Below are positions 22,669-28,429 of a stretch of DNA of 28,429 bases, one piece after another. How positions within the stretch are numbered: the first letter of the stretch is position 1; every line of letters starts with the position of its first letter. A model generated the notes under the pieces. It was not told the DNA's origin. It searched no databases and was given only the letters and a program-made list of their open reading frames with translations. The position numbers were made by a program, and so were the translations under genes. The stretch lies in contig NZ_JNZY01000055.1 in the NCBI RefSeq assembly GCF_000717655.1, forward strand, positions 1 to 28,429. Direction: 5' to 3'. This DNA comes from Streptomyces katrae (GTDB lineage: Bacteria > Actinomycetota > Actinomycetes > Streptomycetales > Streptomycetaceae).

Positions 22669-24651
22669 ATGACCTCAGCCACGCCGCCGGAACCCCTCTG
22701 GTCCCCGGGCCCCGACCGCATCGCCGCGGCCCGTATCACCGCGTTCCAGGCCTGGGCCGCGGAGCGGTTCGGAGCCCCCGCGGACGGCGGCTACCCCGCG
22801 CTGCACAGCTGGTCCGTCGACGAGCTCGACACCTTCTGGCAGGCCGTCGCCGAGTGGTTCGAGGTCCGGTTCACCACCCCGTACGAGTCCGTCCTCGCGG
22901 ACCGCTCCATGCCGGGCGCGCGCTGGTTCACGGGTGCCGAGCTCAACTACGCCGAGCACGCCCTGCGCGCCGCCGAGGACCCGGCGCGCGCGGACGACGC
23001 CGCGCTGCTGTACGTGGACGAGACCCACGAAGCCACCCCCGTGACCTGGGCCGAGCTCCGCCGCCAGGTCGGCGCGCTCGCCGCCGAGCTGCGCGCCCTC
23101 GGCGTACGCCCCGGCGACCGGGTGAGCGGCTACCTCCCCAACATCCCCCAGGCCGTCACCGCGCTCCTCGCCACCGCCGCCGTCGGCGCCGTGTGGACCT
23201 CCTGCGCCCCCGACTTCGGCGCGCGCAGCGTCCTCGACCGCTTCCAGCAGGTCGAACCGGTCGTCCTGTTCGCCGTCGACGGCTACCGCTACGGCGGCAA
23301 GGAGCACGACCGCCGCGACACCGTCGCCGAACTGCGTGCCGAGCTCCCCTCGCTGCGCGCGGTCGTCCACATCCCGCTGCTCGGTACGGCCGCCCCCGAC
23401 GGCGCCCTCGAGTGGTCGGAGCTGACCTCCGCCGCCGTCGAGCCGGTCTTCGAGGCCGTCCCGTTCGACCACCCGCTCTGGGTGCTCTACTCCTCCGGTA
23501 CGACGGGCCTGCCCAAGGCGATCGTGCAGTCCCAGGGAGGCATCCTCCTGGAGCACTTGAAGCAGCTCGGCCTGCACTGCGACCTCGGCCCCGAGGACCG
23601 GTTCTTCTGGTACACCTCCACCGGCTGGATGATGTGGAACTTCCTCGTCTCCGGCCTGCTCACCGGTACGACGGTCGTCCTGTACGACGGCAGCCCGGGC
23701 TACCCCGACACAGGGGCCCAGTGGCGGATCGCCGAGCGGACCGGGGCCACCCTGTACGGGACCTCCGCCGCGTACGTCATGGCCTGCCGCAAGGCGGACG
23801 TGCACCCCGCGCGCGATTTCGACCTCTCCGCCGTGAAGTGCGTGGCGACCACGGGCTCACCGCTGCCGCCCGACGGCTTCCGCTGGCTCCACGACGAGGT
23901 CGCCGAGGACCTCTGGATCGCCTCCGTCAGCGGCGGCACCGACGTCTGCAGCTGCTTCGCCGGAGCCGTCCCCACCCTCCCCGTGCACATCGGCGAGCTG
24001 CAGGCCGCCTGCCTGGGCACCGACCTGCAGTCCTGGGACCCGTCCGGCAAGCCGCTGACCGGGGAGGTCGGCGAGCTGGTCGTCACCAACCCCATGCCCT
24101 CCATGCCGGTCCACTTCTGGAACGACCCGGACGGCAGCCGCTACCGCGACAGCTACTTCGAGATGTTCCCCGGCGTCTGGCGCCACGGGGACTGGATCAC
24201 GATCACCGACCACGGCTCGGTGGTCATCCACGGCCGCTCCGACTCCACCCTCAACCGGCAGGGCGTCCGGATGGGCTCCGCCGACATCTACGAGGCCGTC
24301 GAACGGCTCCCCGAGATCAAGGAGTCCCTCGTGATCGGCCTGGAGGAGCCGAACGGGGGCTACTGGATGCCGCTGTTCGTCCACCTCGCGCCCGGCGCCA
24401 CCCTCGACGACGACCTCCGCGGCCGCATCAAGGCCACGATCCGCGAGGAACTCTCCCCACGGCACGTCCCCGACGAGATCATCGAGGTCCCGGCCATCCC
24501 GCACACCCTCACGGGCAAGCGCATCGAGGTCCCCGTCAAGCGCCTCCTCCAGGGCACGCCCATGGCGAAGGCGGTCAACCCCGGTTCGGTCGACCGGCTC
24601 GACCTCCTGCCCTTCTACGAGGAGCTGGGCCGCACCCGTACCCGCGACTGA
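22669..24651 (+). CDS. Acetoacetyl-CoA synthetase
   Basis: A 660-aa acyl-adenylate-forming enzyme of the acetoacetate-CoA ligase type, close to the usual length of about 650 aa. The phosphate-binding motif YSSGTTGLPK starts at Y274, the GDW segment and HGRSDSTLNRQGVRMGSA mark the hinge and ACS core, and TGK carries the catalytic Lys (K617) near the C-terminus. It activates acetoacetate with ATP and CoA in the cytoplasm, feeding ketone-body and polyketide or lipid precursor pools. GGGAG seven bases upstream fixes the ATG at 22669. The frame is open further up, but without a start signal. The 190-bp gap to the divergent GH31 gene holds no other gene. Confidence 0.93.
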   Translation: MTSATPPEPLWSPGPDRIAAARITAFQAWAAERFGAPADGGYPALHSWSVDELDTFWQAVAEWFEVRFTTPYESVLADRSMPGARWFTGAELNYAEHALRAAEDPARADDAALLYVDETHEATPVTWAELRRQVGALAAELRALGVRPGDRVSGYLPNIPQAVTALLATAAVGAVWTSCAPDFGARSVLDRFQQVEPVVLFAVDGYRYGGKEHDRRDTVAELRAELPSLRAVVHIPLLGTAAPDGALEWSELTSAAVEPVFEAVPFDHPLWVLYSSGTTGLPKAIVQSQGGILLEHLKQLGLHCDLGPEDRFFWYTSTGWMMWNFLVSGLLTGTTVVLYDGSPGYPDTGAQWRIAERTGATLYGTSAAYVMACRKADVHPARDFDLSAVKCVATTGSPLPPDGFRWLHDEVAEDLWIASVSGGTDVCSCFAGAVPTLPVHIGELQAACLGTDLQSWDPSGKPLTGEVGELVVTNPMPSMPVHFWNDPDGSRYRDSYFEMFPGVWRHGDWITITDHGSVVIHGRSDSTLNRQGVRMGSADIYEAVERLPEIKESLVIGLEEPNGGYWMPLFVHLAPGATLDDDLRGRIKATIREELSPRHVPDEIIEVPAIPHTLTGKRIEVPVKRLLQGTPMAKAVNPGSVDRLDLLPFYEELGRTRTRD

Positions 24652-24654
24652 GGT

Positions 24655-24684
24655 CACTGTCAGTGGCCCTGGTTACTGTGAGTG
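24655..24684. promoter_or_regulatory. Palindrome and direct repeat upstream of the 314-aa gene
   Basis: CACTG-T-CAGTG at 24655-24665 is a perfect palindrome. ACTGTCAGTG at 24656-24665 is repeated as ACTGTGAGTG at 24675-24684, 19 bp apart, on the same strand. TACTGT at 24674-24679 could be a -10 box. The site lies between the acetoacetyl-CoA synthetase stop and the next gene, so it may be an operator for it. Confidence 0.45.
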
Positions 24685-24714
24685 AGCAACCGATTGCGCC
24701 ACTCAGGGGGAGCC

Positions 24715-25659
24715 ATGCCACGGACGCGCCACGACAACGGCCGCACGACCGGCGACACCACCGGTCGTACGGCCGGCCGCACCACCCGGCGCCGCATGCT
24801 GCGCCGCGAAGTCCCCAGCACCGTCGGTCTCCTGGCCGACGCAGGGGACTTCGCGGCCATGCGCGGCTACCGCAGCTTCGCCTTCGACCACCACGACGAC
24901 TACAGCGACTACCTCCGGCACGTCGACGGCCTGCTCCGGTCCCTCGCGGCCCAGGGCATCCACACCACCGTTGCCCTCTTCGACCCCGACGAGTACGCCG
25001 AGTTCTGCACGGAACGCGGCCTCGATCCGGACACCGCCGCAGCCCGCACCCGCTTCACCGCCGAACTGGCCGGCGCCGGGGCCGTGCTTCCCTACACCGG
25101 CCAGCCCATCGACGAACTCGTCCCGCTCCTCGTCGACGCGGCCGTCCGCCAGGCCACCTGGGAGTACGCCACCAGCCTGCTCGCCGGCGTCGGAAACTGC
25201 GCCGACTGCGGCGAGGACATCGGCCGCACCTCCTTCACCCGGGCCGCCGACACGCTCACCCGCCTCGTCGAGGGCGCCGGGCCCGGCCACCACCACCTGG
25301 TGTGCAGCGTCCCGACCCAGGACGAACAGCTCCTCGCCGTCCTGCACGCCGAAGTCACCGACAATCCGGGCGGCCCACCACGCATCGAGGGCCGCGCAAG
25401 CCTCGACTTCGTCACCGTCCTCGCCGCCGGCCTCGCCCTCGGCGGCCCCGGGGGACTGGTGCTGCGCAGCACCACCGAGGGCTTCAGCGACCGGGTCCAC
25501 GGCTGGCGCCTCGACCGCGGCCGCCTGGTCCCGCTCTCCGCGGCGGCCGTGTTCAACGCCTACTGCACGGACGCCGACACCGGGGACCCCGTAGCCCCCG
25601 AACCCGGCGTCGAATACTGCCCCGGCTATGAGGTGGACGGCCCCGCCCCGCACCACTAG
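24715..25659 (+). CDS. Unrecognised 314-aa protein
   Basis: I do not recognise this protein. It has a basic, Arg/Thr-rich N-terminus (1-32), then a mostly soluble alpha/beta-looking body. Features include a DHHDDYSDY acidic patch (58-66), a CADC pair at 162-165, two further Cys (C284, C302), and no membrane segment. An AGGGGG stretch four bases from the ATG at 24715 supports the start, while the open frame from 24682 has none. It is separated from acetoacetyl-CoA synthetase by 63 bases containing its own repeats, and ends at a terminator shared with ptsI. It may be a Streptomyces-specific conserved protein. Confidence 0.75.
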   Translation: MPRTRHDNGRTTGDTTGRTAGRTTRRRMLRREVPSTVGLLADAGDFAAMRGYRSFAFDHHDDYSDYLRHVDGLLRSLAAQGIHTTVALFDPDEYAEFCTERGLDPDTAAARTRFTAELAGAGAVLPYTGQPIDELVPLLVDAAVRQATWEYATSLLAGVGNCADCGEDIGRTSFTRAADTLTRLVEGAGPGHHHLVCSVPTQDEQLLAVLHAEVTDNPGGPPRIEGRASLDFVTVLAAGLALGGPGGLVLRSTTEGFSDRVHGWRLDRGRLVPLSAAAVFNAYCTDADTGDPVAPEPGVEYCPGYEVDGPAPHH

Positions 25660-25681
25660 CGCGTCCCGACCGGGAGACGAC

Positions 25682-25714
25682 CGAGGGGCCCCCGCCACCG
25701 GCGAAGGCCCCTCG
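25682..25714. terminator. Bidirectional terminator between the 314-aa gene and ptsI
   Basis: CGAGGGGCC at 25682-25690 is perfectly complementary to GGCCCCTCG at 25706-25714. The 15-nt loop has its own small stem (CGCC-acc-GGCG). It lies 22 bases after the 314-aa gene and 20 bases after the ptsI stop on the opposite strand, so it probably ends both. Confidence 0.75.
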
Positions 25715-25734
25715 ATCGACAACACCCCGCCCGG

Positions 25735-27405
25735 CTACTCGCCGGACAGCACCGCCTGAGCGGCCACACGGGCCTCCTCGGCGCTGTCCGCCGCACGCGC
25801 CGCGGCAGCGGCACGCTCGCACTGCGCCAGCGTGTGCTTGGCGAGCGTCGCCCGCACGTAGGGAATCGAAGCGGCACCCATCGAAAGAGAGGTGACACCC
25901 AGACCCGTCAGCACACAGGCCAGCAGCGGGTCGGAAGCGGCCTCGCCACACACGCCGCAGCTCTTGCCCTCAGCCCTGGCGGCCTCGGCCGACATGGCGA
26001 TCAGGTCGAGCAGCGCCGGCTGCCAAGGGTCCTGCAGCCGCGACACCGCACCGACCTGACGGTCGGCGGCGAACGCGTACTGGGCCAGGTCGTTGGTGCC
26101 CAGCGACAGGAACTCGACCTCCTGCAGGATCGAGCGCGCCCGCAGCGCAGCGGACGGGATCTCCACCATCGCGCCGAACTTCGCCTTCAGCCCGGCCTCG
26201 CGGCACGCGACCGCGAACGCCTTCGCGTCGATCCGGTCGGCCACCATCGGAGCCATGACTTCGAGGTAGACCGGCAGGCCCTCGGCCGCCTTGGCCAGCG
26301 CGGTGAGCTGCGTGCGCAGCACGTCCGGGTGGTCCAGCAGCGACCGCAGACCGCGCACGCCGAGCGCCGGGTTCGGCTCGTCGGCCGGCGTCAGGAAGTC
26401 CAACGGCTTGTCGGCACCGGCATCCAGGACGCGTACGACGACACGACCCTCGGGGAAGGCCTCGAGCACCTTGCGGTACGACTCGATCTGCTTGTCCTCG
26501 GACGGCGCCTTCTTGCTGTCGTCCAGGAACAGGAACTCGGTACGGAACAGGCCCACACCCTCGGCTCCGGCCTCCACGGCCGCCGGCACGTCCGCCGGAC
26601 CGCCGACATTGGCCAGCAGCGGCACCTTGTGACCGTCGGAGGTCGCACCGGGACCGGACGAGGCCGCGAGAGCGGCCTTGCGCTCGGCGGCCGCGGCCTC
26701 CAGCTCGGCCCGCTTCTCGGCGGTGGGCTCGACGAACAGGTCACCGGTACTGCCGTCGACGGCGATGACCGTGCCCTCGGCGATCTCACCGGCACCCGGC
26801 AGCGCCACGATCGCCGGTACGCCCAGCGCCCGCGCGAGGATCGCGCTGTGGCTGGTCGGGCCGCCTTCCTCGGTCACGAAGCCGAGGACGAGCGCCGGGT
26901 CGAGCAGCGCGGTGTCGGCAGGGGCCAGGTCCCGCGCGATCAACACGTACGGCTCGTCGCTGTCCGGCACACCCGGCATCGGCACCCCGAGCAGCCGCGC
27001 CACGATCCGGTTCCTGACGTCGTCCAGGTCGGCCACCCGGCCGGCCATGTACTCCCCGGCCCCCGCGAGCAGGTCGCGGTACGAGGCGAACGCGTCGTAC
27101 ACCCCGCGCTCGGCGGTGCTGCCGACAGCGATGCGCCGGTCCACGTCCGCCATCAGCTCGGGATCCGTGGCGATCATCGCCTGGGCCTCGAGCACGTGCT
27201 GGGCCTCGCCGCCGGCCAGCTGGCCGCGCGCGATCAGGTCGGCGGACACAGCCTCCACGGCTTTGCGGGCGCGCCCCTGTTCGCGCTCCGCCTCGTCCGC
27301 GGTGATCTGCTTGGCCGGCGGCTCGAGAACCGCCGTGCCCATGTGCCGCACCTCGCCGATCGCCACCCCGTGGCTCACGCCGACGCCTCGCAGCGTTGTC
27401 TCCAT
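25735..27405 (-). CDS. ptsI: PTS enzyme I (phosphoenolpyruvate-protein phosphotransferase)
   Basis: A 556-aa enzyme I, the first component of the phosphoenolpyruvate:sugar phosphotransferase system. The phosphorylated histidine is in GGPTSHS (H186), the PEP-binding domain follows with GLFRTEFLF and GTNDL motifs, and SCGVCGE near the C-terminus carries the active-site Cys. It takes phosphate from PEP and passes it to HPr. The start ATG at 27405 opens with the ETTLRGVGVS sequence usual for the family. It follows crr by 75 bases on the same strand; no ptsH is in the window, so HPr must come from elsewhere. Confidence 0.95.
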   Translation of the reverse strand: METTLRGVGVSHGVAIGEVRHMGTAVLEPPAKQITADEAEREQGRARKAVEAVSADLIARGQLAGGEAQHVLEAQAMIATDPELMADVDRRIAVGSTAERGVYDAFASYRDLLAGAGEYMAGRVADLDDVRNRIVARLLGVPMPGVPDSDEPYVLIARDLAPADTALLDPALVLGFVTEEGGPTSHSAILARALGVPAIVALPGAGEIAEGTVIAVDGSTGDLFVEPTAEKRAELEAAAAERKAALAASSGPGATSDGHKVPLLANVGGPADVPAAVEAGAEGVGLFRTEFLFLDDSKKAPSEDKQIESYRKVLEAFPEGRVVVRVLDAGADKPLDFLTPADEPNPALGVRGLRSLLDHPDVLRTQLTALAKAAEGLPVYLEVMAPMVADRIDAKAFAVACREAGLKAKFGAMVEIPSAALRARSILQEVEFLSLGTNDLAQYAFAADRQVGAVSRLQDPWQPALLDLIAMSAEAARAEGKSCGVCGEAASDPLLACVLTGLGVTSLSMGAASIPYVRATLAKHTLAQCERAAAAARAADSAEEARVAAQAVLSGE

Positions 27406-27480
27406 TTCACCCGTCTCCGATTGAGCGGCGGCCCCGGCCGCCGCGGTGGATGTCCGACCCGCCCGTGTGGGGCGGACGCG

Positions 27481-27930
27481 TCACTGCCAGCTGAAGAGAA
27501 CGTCTCCGGCCTTGACCTCGCCGTCCTCGTTCATGTCGCCGAGGGCATCGGCGGTGGCCTCCAACGCCACGACGGGGCAGATCGGCGACTTGCCGGCGTC
27601 CTCGACGGCCTGCGGGTTCCAGCGGATGACGGCCTGACCGCGGGTCACGGTGTCGCCCTTGTTGACGAGCAGCTCGAAGCCCTCGCCGTTGAGCTGAACG
27701 GTGTCGATCCCGAGGTGGGTGAGTACGCCGTGTCCTTCGCCGTCGACGACGACGTACGCGTGCGGGTGCAGGGAGACGATCACACCGTCGACGGGGGACA
27801 CCGCCTCCGAGGGCTCACGCACGGGGTCGATGGCAGTGCCCGGACCCACCATTGCGCCGGAGAACACCGGATCGGGCACTGCCGCGAGTCCGATGGCGCG
27901 CCCGGCAAGTGGGGACGTCACGCTGGTCAT
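27481..27930 (-). CDS. crr: PTS glucose-type EIIA component (Crr)
   Basis: A 149-aa EIIA-Glc/Crr-like protein. The phosphorylated histidine lies in THLGIDT (H72), flanked by GHGV and the QLNGEGF segment; a second conserved His is in HPHAYV. It receives phosphate from HPr and passes it to IIB domains, in Streptomyces for N-acetylglucosamine uptake by NagE2. GGGAGG six bases upstream supports the ATG at 27930. It is the first gene of crr-ptsI, with a DasR-like site about 150 bp upstream. Confidence 0.95.
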   Translation of the reverse strand: MTSVTSPLAGRAIGLAAVPDPVFSGAMVGPGTAIDPVREPSEAVSPVDGVIVSLHPHAYVVVDGEGHGVLTHLGIDTVQLNGEGFELLVNKGDTVTRGQAVIRWNPQAVEDAGKSPICPVVALEATADALGDMNEDGEVKAGDVLFSWQ

Positions 27931-27988
27931 GGGGGGCCTCCCAGGGGTGGGGCTTCATCGTGCAGCCGTCACAGCCTGCGCTGCGACG

Positions 27989-28010
27989 GCATACTTTTTG
28001 AAGGGTATGT
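27989..28010. promoter_or_regulatory. AT-rich inverted repeat upstream of crr
   Basis: CATAC at 27990-27994 and GTATG at 28005-28009 form an inverted repeat around a 10-bp T/A-rich centre, and GTCATGAC follows. On the minus strand the same stretch offers TATGCC or TACCCT as -10 candidates about 60-75 bases before crr. No good -35 is seen. Likely part of the crr promoter. Confidence 0.4.
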
Positions 28011-28079
28011 CATGACACGTCCCGGTTCGCACGTAGTGAACCCCCTGCCAGAGGCCACGACGCGCTGCCGCGACGACGT

Positions 28080-28095
28080 AGTGGACTAGACCATA
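28080..28095. promoter_or_regulatory. DasR-responsive element (dre) candidate
   Basis: AGTGGACTAGACCATA matches the published DasR consensus ACTGGTCTAGACCAGT at 12 of 16 positions, and the core TGGaCTAGACCA breaks symmetry at only one base. DasR is the GntR-family GlcNAc-responsive repressor known to control PTS genes in Streptomyces. The site lies about 150 bp upstream of crr, overlapping a TATGGT -10 candidate on the minus strand. Confidence 0.75.
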
Positions 28096-28285
28096 CGCCT
28101 GAATCGATTTGCTTGGGCACCACCCGCCCTGTACTGTCGTGACTCCCGCCAGGACGTGCCGCGTGAACATCTCGCGAACAGCTGATGGACGGGACTCCTC
28201 CTCTTCAGCGCCGATCTTGATCCTTTCTTCTCTTCGTATTGCCTTTTCGGTAAATCGGGTGAGTGGTCAGGAAGCCAGAAAAGCC
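28096..28285. other. Intergenic region between crr and the rRNA promoter
   Basis: No gene is supported. The sequence falls in GC content toward the right, with a T/C-rich tract near 28205-28240, as expected of a region leading into an rRNA-operon promoter. Apart from the crr control sites and upstream rrn sequence, nothing else was found. Confidence 0.5.
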
Positions 28286-28429
28286 CTGATAGAGTCGGAA
28301 TCGCCGGAAAGGGAAAGTGCGAAAGCGAATACCCCGGAAAGCAAGCGGGACTGACTCTGATAGAGTCGGAAACGCAAGAACGAAAGCCCGGAGGAAAGCC
28401 CGAGAGGGTGAGTACAAAGGAAGCGTCCG
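28286..28429 (+). promoter_or_regulatory. rRNA operon promoter and leader (start of an rrn operon)
   Basis: The 15-mer CTGATAGAGTCGGAA occurs at 28286-28300 and again at 28357-28371, each holding TAGAGT as a -10-like hexamer. The sequence after the second copy (GGAAACGCAAGAACGAAAGC, then a purine-rich stretch ending AAGGAAGCGTCCG) agrees with my memory of Streptomyces rrn leader sequences just before 16S rRNA. Several tandem promoters are typical of these operons. The 16S gene itself is outside the window, so this is a recognition by eye, not proven. Confidence 0.7.

Overview
The window looks like chromosomal DNA of a Streptomyces-type actinomycete. It is very GC-rich, its genes have GC-saturated third positions that produce long false antisense ORFs, and it carries a complete conservon (cvnA-D), the crr-ptsI sugar phosphotransferase pair with a DasR-type operator, and a right edge that reads like the promoter and leader of an rRNA operon.

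Layout. 1-674 has no convincing gene but holds a 47-bp tandem repeat. 675-2934 (minus strand) is pxpA-pxpB-pxpC, the 5-oxoprolinase complex, with GTGA start/stop overlaps. Divergent from it, 3087-10391 (plus strand) is a three-gene condensin-like cassette: a kleisin-like protein of 501 aa, a small MukE/MksE/JetB-like protein of 300 aa, and a 1567-aa SMC-like ATPase. The gene order matches JetA-JetB-JetC of Wadjet and MksF-MksE-MksB, but no nuclease gene (JetD/MksG) is present, and the Walker B motif appears to lack its catalytic glutamate. This is the most interesting part of the window. 10498-10986 (minus) is a small membrane protein. 11335-15631 (plus) is the conservon: histidine-kinase-like CvnA, roadblock CvnB, DUF742 CvnC and GTPase CvnD.

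15890-18660 (minus) holds a VanX-type dipeptidase, a Mpo1-like (DUF962) membrane protein, and a DUF35 zinc-ribbon/OB protein overlapping a thiolase-fold enzyme. The thiolase has lost the usual histidines and second cysteine and has a tyrosine resembling the Ltp2 steroid aldolases. A palindromic operator candidate precedes the DUF35-thiolase pair. 18690-19202 (plus) is a zinc-ribbon Nudix hydrolase that appears to be leaderless. 19259-22478 (minus) is a GH31 alpha-glucosidase with a low-complexity tail, followed by a polytopic membrane protein. 22669-24651 (plus) is acetoacetyl-CoA synthetase, and 24715-25659 (plus) is an unrecognised 314-aa protein. 25735-27930 (minus) is crr-ptsI, controlled from a region with a DasR-like site at 28080-28095. 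28286-28429 (plus) is the rRNA-operon promoter/leader candidate; the 16S gene would lie just beyond the window.

Most of the window is core metabolism and signalling: 5-oxoproline salvage, ketone-body activation, alpha-glucoside hydrolysis, PTS and GPCR-like signalling. Family assignments rest on motifs and gene order read by eye; no database search was possible.
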